Shown here one piece after another: positions 24,783 to 33,638 of a stretch of DNA of 35,827 bases. Position numbers and translations under genes: made by a program. The notes beneath the pieces were generated by a model. It ran no database searches, was not told the origin of the DNA, and saw only the letters and a program-made list of their open reading frames with translations. Origin of the DNA: Micrococcales bacterium (GTDB lineage: Bacteria > Actinomycetota > Actinomycetes > S36-B12 > GCA-2699445); assembly GCA_002699445.1 (NCBI GenBank), contig PAAU01000007.1:1-35827 (forward strand). Reading direction: 5' to 3'. Each line of letters starts with the position of its first letter. Positions within the stretch are counted from its first letter, which is position 1.

Positions 24783-26462
24783 GTGTCTGACACTATGTCC
24801 GCTGAAAAGCCGGCGGAATCTTCCGGACAGAATCCGGAATCAAACAAGAGCAACAAGAAAAGTTCTGGCCTCTCCTCGATGCTTCTGCCTGACCTGCGCC
24901 GAATGGCCCAGGAAATGGGCATCTCAGGCGCCAGCACTATGCGCAAAGGCGATCTGATCTCAGCAATCGGCGAAAGCCGTTCAGCTAAGCGGGACTCCGG
25001 AGGATCAAACAAACGATCTCGATCTGATGAGTCGACCGAACGTAATGCCGATAACGTGGGAAATGATTCGCGACAGGACACCAAGTCCAGCGATGATCGG
25101 AAATCCGGTTCTGACGCCAATCGCGACAACAAGTCTGACGAAGGCCGCGACAACAAGTCTGACGAAGGCCGCGACAATAGATCTGATCGGAATCGTGGTG
25201 ATTCCGGGGGCCGTGACGGAAATCAAGGCGGACAGCGTCGCAGCAGGCGACGGGGCCGGGACCGGAATCGACGCGGCCGAGACCGTGACGCCGAGCCCGT
25301 GATTAACGAAGATGATGTCTTGGTTCCAGTTGCTGGAATCTTGGACGTTCTGGAGAACTACGCCTTCGTTCGTACCTCCGGATATCTGCCGGGACCAGAC
25401 GACGTTTATGTGTCGCTGTCCATGGTTCGTCGCCTTGGGATGCGGAAGGGTGACGCGGTAACAGGCGTTATTCGTCAGCCCGGTGAAGGTGAACGCCGCG
25501 AGAAGTTCAACCCACTTGTGAGGGTCGACAGCCTCAATGGGATGTCCTTGGAAGATTCTAAAGAGCGTTCAGACTTTTCTAAGTTGACGCCGTTGTACCC
25601 GCAGCAACGCCTGCGGTTAGAGACTGACCCAACCAACTTGACTACCAGAGTGATCGACATGGTGGCACCGATCGGTAAAGGTCAACGTGGCCTGATCGTG
25701 TCGCCTCCCAAGGCTGGCAAGACCATGGTGTTGCAAGCCATTGCCAATGCGATCACTGCGAACAATCCTGAATGCCATCTGATGGTGGTTCTGGTCGACG
25801 AGCGCCCAGAAGAAGTGACGGATATGCAGCGTTCGGTCAAGGGAGAAGTAATTTCCTCGACCTTCGACCGGCCTGCCGACGATCACACCACTGTTGCTGA
25901 GTTGGCGATTGAGCGGGCGAAGCGTCTCGTCGAAATGGGACATGACGTGGTCGTCTTGTTGGACTCGATGACTCGCTTAGGCCGGGCGTATAACCTGGCA
26001 GCACCGGCCTCAGGACGAATCCTTTCCGGCGGCGTCGATTCCGCTGCTTTGTATCCGCCCAAGAAATTCTTCGGGGCTGCGCGCAATATTGAGCACGGTG
26101 GATCGTTGACCATCTTGGCTACAGCTCTGGTGGAAACCGGATCTCGTATGGATGAAGTGATCTTCGAAGAGTTCAAGGGCACCGGTAATATGGAGCTCAA
26201 GCTTGACCGACGGCTAGCGGATAAGCGCATTTTCCCAAGCGTAGATGTCGATGCATCTGGCACCCGTAAGGAAGAATTGCTTATGTCGCCGGAGGAGCTC
26301 AAGATCGTATGGAAGTTGCGGCGGGTGCTGCATGCACTCGAGGTGCAGCAGTCCATAGAGTTGCTTCTCACTAAGTTGCGTGACACAAAGAGCAACTACG
26401 ACTTCTTGGTGCAAGTCCAAAAAACCACGCCCACAGCGAACGGGGAGCCTGAGATCGAATAG
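24783..26462 (+). CDS. rho: Transcription termination factor Rho
   Basis: 559 residues from the GTG at 24783, chosen because AGAAGGG lies 8 nt upstream; GTG 24759 and ATG 24795 are alternatives. A hexameric RNA-dependent ATPase that ends transcription. Residues about 28-65 are the Rho N-terminal helical domain ([24 protein letters not shown]), about 65-180 a long Arg/Asp/Gly/Ser-rich disordered linker with two perfect tandem RDNKSDEG units, about 180-250 the cold-shock RNA-binding domain ([14 protein letters not shown]), then the ATPase with Walker A PPKAGKT (K313) and Walker [11 protein letters not shown]. The basic linker is typical of high-GC Gram-positive Rho and probably adds RNA contacts. 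Confidence 0.97.
   Translation: MSDTMSAEKPAESSGQNPESNKSNKKSSGLSSMLLPDLRRMAQEMGISGASTMRKGDLISAIGESRSAKRDSGGSNKRSRSDESTERNADNVGNDSRQDTKSSDDRKSGSDANRDNKSDEGRDNKSDEGRDNRSDRNRGDSGGRDGNQGGQRRSRRRGRDRNRRGRDRDAEPVINEDDVLVPVAGILDVLENYAFVRTSGYLPGPDDVYVSLSMVRRLGMRKGDAVTGVIRQPGEGERREKFNPLVRVDSLNGMSLEDSKERSDFSKLTPLYPQQRLRLETDPTNLTTRVIDMVAPIGKGQRGLIVSPPKAGKTMVLQAIANAITANNPECHLMVVLVDERPEEVTDMQRSVKGEVISSTFDRPADDHTTVAELAIERAKRLVEMGHDVVVLLDSMTRLGRAYNLAAPASGRILSGGVDSAALYPPKKFFGAARNIEHGGSLTILATALVETGSRMDEVIFEEFKGTGNMELKLDRRLADKRIFPSVDVDASGTRKEELLMSPEELKIVWKLRRVLHALEVQQSIELLLTKLRDTKSNYDFLVQVQKTTPTANGEPEIE
25122..25190 (+). repeat. In-frame 24-bp tandem repeat in the rho linker
   Basis: Two perfect 24-bp copies (25122-25145 and 25146-25169) followed by a degenerate third. 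Each encodes RDNKSDEG, and the third reads RDNRSD. The unit length keeps frame, so copy number could vary without harming Rho. Confidence 0.85.
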
Positions 26463-26550
26463 CGGCTTGGTCTTGGCCCGCCCGCGTGTGATACTCGACG
26501 GCGGAGCCGGTTCACGCAATTGCGACCCGGATCTTGAGAAGGAGCACATC

Positions 26551-26772
26551 ATGAAGCCTGATATCCACCCCGCTTACGCGGAGACCCAGGTCACCTGCAC
26601 CTGCGGTGAAACTTTCACGACTCGGAGCACCGCGCCTGATGGCGAGATTCGTGCCGACGTTTGTTCGAAATGCCATCCGTTCTACACCGGAAAGCAGAAG
26701 TTGCTGGATACCGGTGGCCGGGTCGCCAAGTTTGAGAAGCGATTCGGAAAATCCGCCGCAGCAGATAAGTAG
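26551..26772 (+). CDS. rpmE: 50S ribosomal protein L31, zinc-binding type
   Basis: 73 residues, MKPDIHPAY... The protein bridges the large subunit to the small-subunit head. Four cysteines (C16, C18, C38, C41; CTCG and CSKC) mark the zinc-binding (C+) form, which many bacteria replace with a Cys-less paralogue under zinc limitation. The end [10 protein letters not shown] is typical. The ATG has AAGGAG (26539-26544), which places the start well inside a longer open frame. It sits between rho and prfA as in mycobacteria. Confidence 0.97.
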   Translation: MKPDIHPAYAETQVTCTCGETFTTRSTAPDGEIRADVCSKCHPFYTGKQKLLDTGGRVAKFEKRFGKSAAADK

Positions 26773-26817
26773 CTTCCCCTCGACCGTGGTGCAGCACCCA
26801 GTTGGAGAGGAAACGAA

Positions 26818-27894
26818 GTGTTCGAAGCGTGCGAGGAAATCGCGACCGAGTACGCCGATATCGAGCGGCAACTTTCGGATCCAGAAACCCACAGTAATCA
26901 GTCGCTAGTGCGCCGTCTCGGTCGCAGGTTTGCTGAGTTGCGGCCGGTTATGGAGGCCTACCGCGAGTGGCAGCGCTTGGGCGCTGATGCGGAAGCTGCG
27001 GCCGAGTTGGCTGACGAAGACTCGGCGTTTGCCGCTGAGGCGGCCCAACTGAGCGAACGTCGCGACGAAGTGGCGGATCGATTGCAGTTGCTACTCGTAC
27101 CGCGAGACCCCATGGATGGAAAAGACGTCATCTTGGAGGTCAAGGCGGGCGAGGGAGGCGCAGAGTCAGCCCTATTCGCCGCAGATCTACTGAGGATGTA
27201 TCAGCGATTTGCCGAGCGACAAGGCTGGAATCACCAAGTCCTTGAGCTAGAAGAGTCGGATCTGGGTGGAGTCAAAGACGCCGCCCTAGCAGTGCGCGCG
27301 CGAAATGCCACAGACCCAGACAGCGCCCCTTACGCGCGGCTGAAGTTCGAAGGGGGAGTTCACCGCGTGCAGCGAGTTCCGGTGACAGAGTCTTCGGGTC
27401 GGATACACACCTCGGCCGCCGGAGTTCTCGTACTGCCCGAAGCGGAAGATATCGACGTGCATATCGACCCCTCGGATCTACGGATCGATGTATATCGTTC
27501 GTCGGGACCGGGTGGTCAGAGTGTCAACACCACGGACTCCGCCGTTCGCATAACCCACGAGCCCACCGGAGTCGTCGTTTCTTGCCAAAACGAGAAGAGT
27601 CAGTTGCAAAACAAGGAGCAGGCAATGCGGATACTTCGGTCGCGACTGCTGGCCACTGCGCAAGAGGAGGCTGCGCAAGAGGCCTCGGACGCTCGACGCT
27701 CCCAGGTTCGTACCGTCGATCGCAGTGAACGAGTTCGCACTTATAACTTTCCAGAGAACCGGATTTCCGACCACCGAGTCGGCTACAAGGCCTACAACCT
27801 GGATCAGGTGTTGGATGGTGAAATCGGTCCAGTAGTGCAGGCGTTGGTTGACGCGGATCAAGCCGAGCGGTTGGCGGCGGCAGGTTCGGAGTGA
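26818..27894 (+). CDS. prfA: Peptide chain release factor 1
   Basis: 358 residues. It recognises UAA and UAG in the ribosomal A site and triggers hydrolysis of peptidyl-tRNA. The catalytic GGQ is at 232-234 (SGPGGQSVN), whose glutamine is methylated by PrmC, encoded by the next gene. The codon-recognition loop is in [11 protein letters not shown] upstream; the C-terminal block has [14 protein letters not shown]. The GTG start follows GGAGAGG. The stop overlaps the prmC start as GTGA, coupling the factor to its modifying enzyme. Confidence 0.97.
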   Translation: MFEACEEIATEYADIERQLSDPETHSNQSLVRRLGRRFAELRPVMEAYREWQRLGADAEAAAELADEDSAFAAEAAQLSERRDEVADRLQLLLVPRDPMDGKDVILEVKAGEGGAESALFAADLLRMYQRFAERQGWNHQVLELEESDLGGVKDAALAVRARNATDPDSAPYARLKFEGGVHRVQRVPVTESSGRIHTSAAGVLVLPEAEDIDVHIDPSDLRIDVYRSSGPGGQSVNTTDSAVRITHEPTGVVVSCQNEKSQLQNKEQAMRILRSRLLATAQEEAAQEASDARRSQVRTVDRSERVRTYNFPENRISDHRVGYKAYNLDQVLDGEIGPVVQALVDADQAERLAAAGSE

Positions 27895-28766
27895 CTTCCA
27901 CCTCGGATTTGTTGCGGTCCTGGACTGCTCGGCTCCGTCATGCTGGTGTCGCCAGTCCCGAGCATGACGCCCGTGCTCTGGCAGCAGCGGTGCTTGCCGT
28001 CGGGCCGGTCGAGGTGCAACTTGTCGCGAAGATCCCGGCAGATGAGCGCAAACAAATAGCTGCCTTAGTGTCTCGTCGCGCGACGAGAGAGCCGTTGCAG
28101 CACATCATCGGAAGCGCGGCATTCGTAGATCTGGAATTAGAAGTGGGACCGGGCGTATTTGTGCCGCGCCCCGAAACCGAGTCTTTGGCTGCGTATGCCG
28201 TTGAATGGCTATTGAGCCGACCAGCGCCACAACAGGTCGTCGACTTGTGTACTGGGAGCGGTGCCCTCGCCTTGGCGATTGCGGCACGGGTACCCGACGT
28301 ACAGGTTGTCGGTGTGGAACTGTCTCCTTCTGCACTGGAATATGCCAGGCGTAACCTCGGCCGGTTCCGTTCGCAGTTGCAGGCCGAGTCGGTCGAGCTC
28401 GTTGAGGCAGACGCGACTAGTGCGGATTTACTCTCGCGGCTCTCCGGGGATATCGACTTAGTTGTCAGTAATCCTCCCTATATCCCTGATAGAGCGGTTC
28501 CGCGTGATCCGGAAGTGGCCAACTACGATCCCCCGATGGCGTTGTATGGCGGAATCGATGGTCTGGAGGTTGTTCGTGGCATCATCCCGGTGAGTGAACG
28601 TCTATTGCGCTCCGGTGGGATGCTGGCGGTAGAGCATGGCGAGTTGCAGGGGGATGCTGCCGGGGTGCCGGGAGTGATCGCCGCTTCGAGCCGTTTCCAT
28701 AGTGTTGAGAGCCATCGCGATCTCACTGGCCGGTGCAGATTCACCAGTGCGGTGTGCCGCGGTTGA
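27891..28766 (+). CDS. prmC: Release factor glutamine methyltransferase
   Basis: 291 residues. It methylates the side-chain amide of the GGQ glutamine of release factors with SAM. The N-terminal helical domain (1-95) with the conserved EPLQHIIG and FVPRPETE is followed by SAM motif [13 protein letters not shown] and the catalytic NPPY motif beginning at N194 (SNPPYIP). It starts with GTG overlapping the prfA stop by 4 bp. The TsaC-like gene follows 30 bp later, the same order as Rv1299 to Rv1301 in M. tuberculosis. Confidence 0.96.
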   Translation: MTSTSDLLRSWTARLRHAGVASPEHDARALAAAVLAVGPVEVQLVAKIPADERKQIAALVSRRATREPLQHIIGSAAFVDLELEVGPGVFVPRPETESLAAYAVEWLLSRPAPQQVVDLCTGSGALALAIAARVPDVQVVGVELSPSALEYARRNLGRFRSQLQAESVELVEADATSADLLSRLSGDIDLVVSNPPYIPDRAVPRDPEVANYDPPMALYGGIDGLEVVRGIIPVSERLLRSGGMLAVEHGELQGDAAGVPGVIAASSRFHSVESHRDLTGRCRFTSAVCRG

Positions 28767-28784
28767 GCTAGGTCCTAGGTCGGG

Positions 28785-28790
28785 CACAAT
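28785..28790 (+). promoter_or_regulatory. Promoter of the TsaC-like gene
   Basis: CACAAT followed by 6 nt and the GTG at 28797, with TTGAGC (28763-28768) 16 bp upstream as a plausible -35. It is the best two-element promoter of the leaderless set. A GGAGG directly abuts the GTG. Confidence 0.45.
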
Positions 28791-28796
28791 CGGAGG

Positions 28797-29441
28797 GTGA
28801 CTCGGATGCTGGACTGTACTGACCTAGCGGCTCGTCCGAAACTTGTTTCTAGTGCAGCCGCTGCGCTACGACGTGGCGATATAGCAGTGGCGCCAGACGA
28901 AAATATGTACACGTTGGTCTGTGATGCATTTTCGCAGCGCGGGGTTGACTCTGCGCGCGAGTTGAAGGGCAACAGCAAACAACCACTGTCGGTTCTAGTG
29001 GGTCGACCGGTCGCGGTCGACGGAGTTGCGGCGAATATCCCGAAATATGCGCGAGATCTCATGGCTGCTTTCTGGCCGGGTCCGCTCACCATATTGTTGC
29101 GACAGCAACCTAGTCTGGTGTGGCCGTTGCGTGCGCCGGGACTTGCCGTCCGGATGCCGCTGCATCCGTTAATGCTGGAACTGACGAGAGAGGTGGGCCC
29201 GACGGCGGCTACTTCTGCTAGCCCGCCGGGATCACCTCCGATCAGTTCCCACAGCGATTTTGAGGATTTGCTGACCGACGAAGTGGATCTTTTCTTGGAT
29301 GCGGGTCCGATCTCGTCAGGGGAGCGGAGCACGGTCGTGGACGCGACCGATGGGAATGCTCCGGTACTGAAGCGGACCGGAGGTGTGACAGTTGAAGCGC
29401 TTGCCGAGGTCTGCCCTGAGCTCGGCCAAGCAAACAACTGA
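28797..29441 (+). CDS. TsaC/Sua5/YrdC-family protein with degenerate active site
   Basis: 214 residues. By position (after prmC) and overall similarity it is the orthologue of the actinobacterial L-threonylcarbamoyladenylate synthase that starts t6A tRNA modification. Segments such as FWPGPLT, RMPLHP, REVGPTA and YLDAGP-like FLDAGP are conserved. The catalytic signatures are not: PTDTVYG is PDENMYT (33-39), the KxR motif is KGN (K57, N59) with SKQPLSVLVG following, and SSAN is TSAS (139-142). These positions bind threonine, ATP and carbonate in characterised enzymes. It may be inactive, changed in substrate, or supported by another copy elsewhere. The frame is intact, so it is not an ordinary pseudogene. 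Confidence 0.8.
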   Translation: MTRMLDCTDLAARPKLVSSAAAALRRGDIAVAPDENMYTLVCDAFSQRGVDSARELKGNSKQPLSVLVGRPVAVDGVAANIPKYARDLMAAFWPGPLTILLRQQPSLVWPLRAPGLAVRMPLHPLMLELTREVGPTAATSASPPGSPPISSHSDFEDLLTDEVDLFLDAGPISSGERSTVVDATDGNAPVLKRTGGVTVEALAEVCPELGQANN

Positions 29442-29487
29442 TTACGCCACGCAGACCCGCTGGGTGCAGCCGTAGCCTTTTCGGCCT

Positions 29488-29493
29488 TAGAAT
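29488..29493 (+). promoter_or_regulatory. -10 element of glyA (leaderless)
   Basis: TAGAAT, close to the TATAAT consensus, followed by 7 nt and the ATG at 29501. No room remains for a glycine or SAM riboswitch in the transcript. Confidence 0.55.
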
Positions 29494-29500
29494 CAGGGGT

Positions 29501-30772
29501 ATGACACAGCAGCCGCAGTTTTGGGGTCCGGATTTCGGTGCCCTGCAAACCGAAGATCCAGAAATAGCCGATGTCGTAGTGAGTGAGCTAGAACGTCTAC
29601 GAGGCGGACTACAGCTCATCGCTAGTGAGAACTTCACCTCACCGGCTGTACTCGCGACCCTGGGCTCGACGCTGTCGAATAAGTACGCAGAAGGCTACCC
29701 GGGTCGTCGCTACTACGGTGGCTGCGAAGAAGTGGATCGTGCGGAGCTCATCGGTATCCAACGTGCTAAAGACCTTTTCGGGGCAGAACACGCAAACCTC
29801 CAGCCGCACTCCGGTGCCAGCGCGAATTTGGCCGCCTACGGTGCTTTTGTAAAGCCAGGTGAAAAGGTCTTGGCGATGAGCCTGCCTCACGGCGGGCACT
29901 TGACGCATGGCTCCAAAGTAAATTTCTCGGGTAAGTGGTTTGACGTCATTTCCTACGGTGTTAGAGAGGACGACGAGCTCATCGACTACGACCAAGTTCG
30001 CGACCTTGCCAGGGAACATCGGCCGACCATGATCATTTGTGGGGCTACGGCCTACCCAAGGTTGATTGACTTCGCGGCCTTTCGGGAAATTGCTGATGAG
30101 GTAGGCGCCATTCTGATGGTTGACGCTGCCCACTTCGTTGGGCTAGTGGCGGGTAAGGCGATTCCGAGCCCGGTGCCTCACGCAGATGTGGTTACTTTCA
30201 CCACGCATAAGGTTCTCCGCGGCCCGCGCGGTGGCATGATTTTGTGCCGCGAAGAGCATGCCAAAGCGGTTGATAAGGCGGTCTTTCCCATGATGCAGGG
30301 TGGTCCGTTGATGCATTCTGTCGCCGGTAAAGCGGTGGCGCTGCGTGAGGCAGCTAGCGCGGACTTCCAGCGTTATGCGAGTCAGGTAGTGACCAACGCA
30401 CAGGCGTTGGCCGATGATCTCGCGGCAGAGGGAATGCGGCCAGTCTCAGGCGGCACAGACACCCATCTCGCGCTCATCGATCTGCAAGAAGTTGGGGTCA
30501 CCGGAGCAGAGGCGGAGCAACGGACTGGTGCGGCTGGGATCACGCTCAATAAGAACGCAATCCCCTACGATCCGCAGCCACCTGCGGTAGCGAGTGGAAT
30601 CCGGGTGGGAACCCCATGCGTGACGACTCAAGGTATGGGCACTGCAGATATGAAGGGGATCGCTTCGCTGATAAGTCGGGCGGTGAGAGACGCCGACGGA
30701 AGTCAAGCGGAGAAAATCCGATCTGAGGTCGAAGAGCTAGTGCGGGCGTTTCCCGCCTACCCCCGCGGCTGA
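29501..30772 (+). CDS. glyA: Serine hydroxymethyltransferase
   Basis: 423 residues. A PLP enzyme that interconverts serine and glycine while charging tetrahydrofolate with a one-carbon unit. The PLP lysine is K237 in TTHKVLRGPRGG; other signatures are LIASENFTSPAV, NKYAEGYPGRRYYGG (YAEGYPG), HGGHLTHG and DAAHFVGL. It is a standard-length bacterial GlyA. The wecA-like GTG follows 3 bp after the stop, so the two are probably cotranscribed, with glyA inserted between the TsaC-like and wecA genes compared with M. tuberculosis. Confidence 0.98.
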   Translation: MTQQPQFWGPDFGALQTEDPEIADVVVSELERLRGGLQLIASENFTSPAVLATLGSTLSNKYAEGYPGRRYYGGCEEVDRAELIGIQRAKDLFGAEHANLQPHSGASANLAAYGAFVKPGEKVLAMSLPHGGHLTHGSKVNFSGKWFDVISYGVREDDELIDYDQVRDLAREHRPTMIICGATAYPRLIDFAAFREIADEVGAILMVDAAHFVGLVAGKAIPSPVPHADVVTFTTHKVLRGPRGGMILCREEHAKAVDKAVFPMMQGGPLMHSVAGKAVALREAASADFQRYASQVVTNAQALADDLAAEGMRPVSGGTDTHLALIDLQEVGVTGAEAEQRTGAAGITLNKNAIPYDPQPPAVASGIRVGTPCVTTQGMGTADMKGIASLISRAVRDADGSQAEKIRSEVEELVRAFPAYPRG

Positions 30773-30775
30773 CCA

Positions 30776-31891
30776 GTGCGGGAATACCTCCTCTGTCTGG
30801 TGACGGCAGCGGCGGTCACCTACTTCACGACGCCTATTGCGCGGTCCTTTGCCGTCAAATGGGGCGCGATGGCAGAAGTTCGGGATCGTGACGTTCATGC
30901 ATTACCGACTCCGCGTCTTGGTGGTCTCGCTATCTTCGCCGGGTTCCTCGCTGCGATTCTGGTAGCCAGCCAATTGAGCTTGATCGGTCAGGTCTTTTTG
31001 GGAGGACGTGAGGTCACCAGTTTGCTGGTGGCGGCATTAGTACTGGTTCTCCTGGGAGTCGCGGATGACAAGTGGACGCTTGATCCACTGACAAAGTTCG
31101 CGGGTCAAGTGCTCGCCGCCGGAATCATCGCGTTTGGTGGCATTTCGATCTCTTGGCTGCCCATTGGTGGAATCTTCGTACTTGACCCAATGAGTAGCGT
31201 GCTCATCACCGTATTCGTCGTCGTTCTCACGATCAACGCGATCAACTTCGTGGATGGTTTGGACGGTCTGGCGGCAGGGATTGCGGGTATCGGAGCCGCT
31301 GGATTTTTTGCTTTTTCCTATCTGTTGAGTGTCGCTAACGGTCTGGATCGAGCAACCTTATCGACCCTTACGTCCGCCGCTGTGGTCGGAGTTTGTATCG
31401 GCTTCTTGCCGCACAATTTCTATCGAGCGAGGGTGTTTATGGGAGACACCGGGTCAATGTTGTTGGGCTTATTGCTTGCGACTAGCACCATCACTCTGGT
31501 TGGTCGAGTGGATCCTGCCGCGGTGGGATCCACAGCTTTGGTGTCGGCGCTGTTGCCATTGGCCCTGCCGTTGGTTGTGTTGGCGTTGCCCTGGTTGGAT
31601 CTCGGATTGGCAGTGTTGCGCCGGACCTGGGCAGGTCGTTCACCCTTCGCTCCGGACAAAGAGCACCTGCATCACCGGATTATGGAAATGGGACATTCCC
31701 ATCGAGGTGCTGTCCTATTGCTCTATGGGTGGGCCATCGCGCTAACTGTTACGGTCGTGGCCCTTGCCTTCATCCCGGCTGGTTATGCGCTGGGAGGCGG
31801 TCTGCTACTGCTCGCAATCGTCACGTTAGTGCTCAGAAGCCCGCCCGGACAGCGATTGTCACAAGATAGACCGAGGGTTGAGGCCTCCTAG
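30776..31891 (+). CDS. WecA/MraY-family undecaprenyl-phosphate sugar-1-phosphate transferase
   Basis: 371 residues with about 10-11 transmembrane helices. The family moves a sugar phosphate, usually GlcNAc-1-P, from a UDP-sugar to the polyprenyl carrier at the inner membrane face, starting glycan or cell-wall linker synthesis. Signatures are the Asp pair in GVADDKWTLD, NAINFVDGLDGLAAG (NFVDGLDG), the catalytic FMGDTGSM and the cytoplasmic His motif HLHHRI, which marks WecA-like rather than MraY proteins. In mycobacteria the orthologue Rv1302 (rfe/wecA) begins the arabinogalactan linker; the sugar used here is inferred. It starts with GTG 3 bp after glyA. Confidence 0.92.
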   Translation: MREYLLCLVTAAAVTYFTTPIARSFAVKWGAMAEVRDRDVHALPTPRLGGLAIFAGFLAAILVASQLSLIGQVFLGGREVTSLLVAALVLVLLGVADDKWTLDPLTKFAGQVLAAGIIAFGGISISWLPIGGIFVLDPMSSVLITVFVVVLTINAINFVDGLDGLAAGIAGIGAAGFFAFSYLLSVANGLDRATLSTLTSAAVVGVCIGFLPHNFYRARVFMGDTGSMLLGLLLATSTITLVGRVDPAAVGSTALVSALLPLALPLVVLALPWLDLGLAVLRRTWAGRSPFAPDKEHLHHRIMEMGHSHRGAVLLLYGWAIALTVTVVALAFIPAGYALGGGLLLLAIVTLVLRSPPGQRLSQDRPRVEAS

Positions 31892-31908
31892 CTTCGTTAT
31901 CCCGCTGA

Positions 31909-31914
31909 TAGCCT
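31909..31914 (+). promoter_or_regulatory. -10 element of the atpI-like gene (leaderless)
   Basis: TAGCCT followed by 7 nt and the ATG at 31922. Confidence 0.45.
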
Positions 31915-31921
31915 TACCCAC

Positions 31922-32371
31922 ATGGAAAACTTCACGCGAACCGTACTCGTCCGGGCCGCAGTGCCAACGCTTGTGGCTGGGATAGTGGCGACGGTAGTTG
32001 CTGCGTTCGTCGGTGGTGCGCCATCTGCCGTGGGTGCCATTTTGGGCACCGTGATCGTGCTGGTGTTTTTCATGGTGGGTCAGTTTGTCTTAGCGACTGT
32101 CTTGCACCACAACCCCGAAATGGCCCTGTCTGCCGCTTTGGTGATTTATCTGGCAAAAATCGGCCTGCTCATGCTCTTGCTTTTTGTTTTGCAAGGAACC
32201 ACGGCTTTCGATACCAGAGCCTTCGCATTCACAATCGTTCTTTGCACTTTGGTGTGGACGGCTGCAGAGGTCTGGGTTTTGGCAAAGACCAAAGCTCTGG
32301 TGGTAGATCCGGCCAATGTTCCCGAGGCGGCACAGCGCATCGCCGACAATGCATCGAACGCCGACCAGTGA
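31922..32371 (+). CDS. ATP synthase protein I-like membrane protein
   Basis: 149 residues with four predicted membrane helices (about 13-33, 38-60, 70-92, 98-122) and a polar C-terminal tail. It corresponds in position and size to Rv1303 of M. tuberculosis, between wecA and atpB, the place of atpI. AtpI-like proteins are thought to aid assembly of the c-ring or take up cations; no catalytic motif is visible. Unlike in mycobacteria, atpB does not follow directly: a phosphorelay gene, ald and an atpZ-like gene intervene. The stop lies within the open frame of the next gene. Confidence 0.75.
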   Translation: MENFTRTVLVRAAVPTLVAGIVATVVAAFVGGAPSAVGAILGTVIVLVFFMVGQFVLATVLHHNPEMALSAALVIYLAKIGLLMLLLFVLQGTTAFDTRAFAFTIVLCTLVWTAAEVWVLAKTKALVVDPANVPEAAQRIADNASNADQ

Positions 32372-32411
32372 CGATGAAGTATCAGCCAGTCACGCTTCGG
32401 CGGAAGCCCAG

Positions 32412-33638
32412 GTGAGTCGAGGCCAAATGTCGCAACCAGGTCCGCCCGAGTCTGTGGCCGTCATGATCGTTACATCTGAGGGACAGGCTGAACAAACTCC
32501 GTTCAGTTACTTTGCCGAGCAATCCACTGTCGTAGTTGCGACCGATAGCGGAGCAGCCTTGCAATTGTTGCGCACTGCGGCCAATCAGGCTCGTATTTAT
32601 CAGCTACTCATCATCGATGGCAGGGCCGGAGTAGAAAATTTTGCAGGACTCGCATCCCGAGTTCGGAAAATCTCCGGCACGGAGACCATGAAGATAATCA
32701 TGCTGCAGGACGGGTTACCGACATCCACCGAACGGGAACCCGACATTGATTTCATCGTATTGGACCCGTTGCCGCCGCAACGGGTGGGTCAGATCTTGCG
32801 CCAAGCAGGTGTGACGGTTGGTTTGGGGGTGGAATCGAGAATCCCTGCTTCGTCCCCTGGGGAGGTGGGAGCGGTTTTGCTAGTCGAAGACGACGTCGTC
32901 AACCGGCGAGTCGCCGCCACCATGCTTGAAGTACTGGGTTTGCGGGTGGGTACCGCCTCAGACGGCGCGGAGGCAGTGGCGGCTGTTGAAGTCGGTGGTT
33001 GGGACTTGATCTTGATGGACTGTCTTATGCCAGTAATGGATGGGATAGCGGCTGCCCGCGAGATTCGCTCGCTGCCGGGCAATCAACGTGATGTTCCCAT
33101 CCTGGCGATGTCAGCCAATATTTCGGAGGTTGATGTCGCCGAAATAACCGCCGCCGGTATGTCTGGCTGTCTATCGAAGCCATTCAGCGTTGATCAACTG
33201 GCGGAGGTGATCGGACCGTGGTTTACCGAGTTGAAGCCGCGAGGGGGAGCGGCGCATCAGTCGGAAAGTGATTCGACCGTTTCGACAGATGATGTCATCA
33301 ACGATGAGATTTTGGGCCGATTGTCCGAACGGCTCCCACCTGACCGGATGGCTCGACTGGTCGGAACATTCCTGGAAGAGTCACCAAAGCTGTTGGATCG
33401 GATGACTGCGGCCATTGATCGCGAGGACTTTGATGATCTTCGACTTGCGTCGCATTCCCTCAAAGGAAGTTCGTCTTTCTTGGGCGCGACTGAGGTAACG
33501 GAACTTGCCCGTCAGGTGGAGGGGAAAAGCCAGCAGCCGGATACGTGTATGCCAGTAGTCCAGGAGACAGTGGCGGCTTTCTTGCGCGCTCAACGAGCGC
33601 TGCAGCGGCGTTTCCCGACGGCGCTTCGCGCTGACTAG
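32412..33638 (+). CDS. Receiver-receiver-Hpt phosphorelay protein without kinase
   Basis: About 408 residues. Residues about 15-135 look like a degenerate receiver domain (Asp kept in LLIIDGR, but no N-terminal acidic pair, and Asp-Pro in VLDPLPP where KP is usual). Residues about 155-270 are a full receiver: acidic VEDD, phospho-acceptor D203 (LMDCLMPVMDG), Ser in MSANIS and KPF. Residues about 300-395 are an Hpt domain with H348 in ASHSLKGSS. This is the C-terminal layout of hybrid kinases such as BarA and ArcB, but no kinase domain or DNA-binding domain is present. Start uncertain: GTG 32412 has GGAAG upstream; ATG 32427, 32349 or 32316 are possible. It shares a CTAG stop palindrome with ald. 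Confidence 0.88.
   Translation: MSRGQMSQPGPPESVAVMIVTSEGQAEQTPFSYFAEQSTVVVATDSGAALQLLRTAANQARIYQLLIIDGRAGVENFAGLASRVRKISGTETMKIIMLQDGLPTSTEREPDIDFIVLDPLPPQRVGQILRQAGVTVGLGVESRIPASSPGEVGAVLLVEDDVVNRRVAATMLEVLGLRVGTASDGAEAVAAVEVGGWDLILMDCLMPVMDGIAAAREIRSLPGNQRDVPILAMSANISEVDVAEITAAGMSGCLSKPFSVDQLAEVIGPWFTELKPRGGAAHQSESDSTVSTDDVINDEILGRLSERLPPDRMARLVGTFLEESPKLLDRMTAAIDREDFDDLRLASHSLKGSSSFLGATEVTELARQVEGKSQQPDTCMPVVQETVAAFLRAQRALQRRFPTALRAD

Noticed and set aside
28775-29548. 257-codon minus-strand frame opposite the TsaC-like gene.
   Set aside because: Despite its length it is Ser/Thr/Arg-rich without domain pattern and antisense to a gene whose conserved family blocks are plain; the degenerate motifs of the plus-strand gene do not make this frame the real one.
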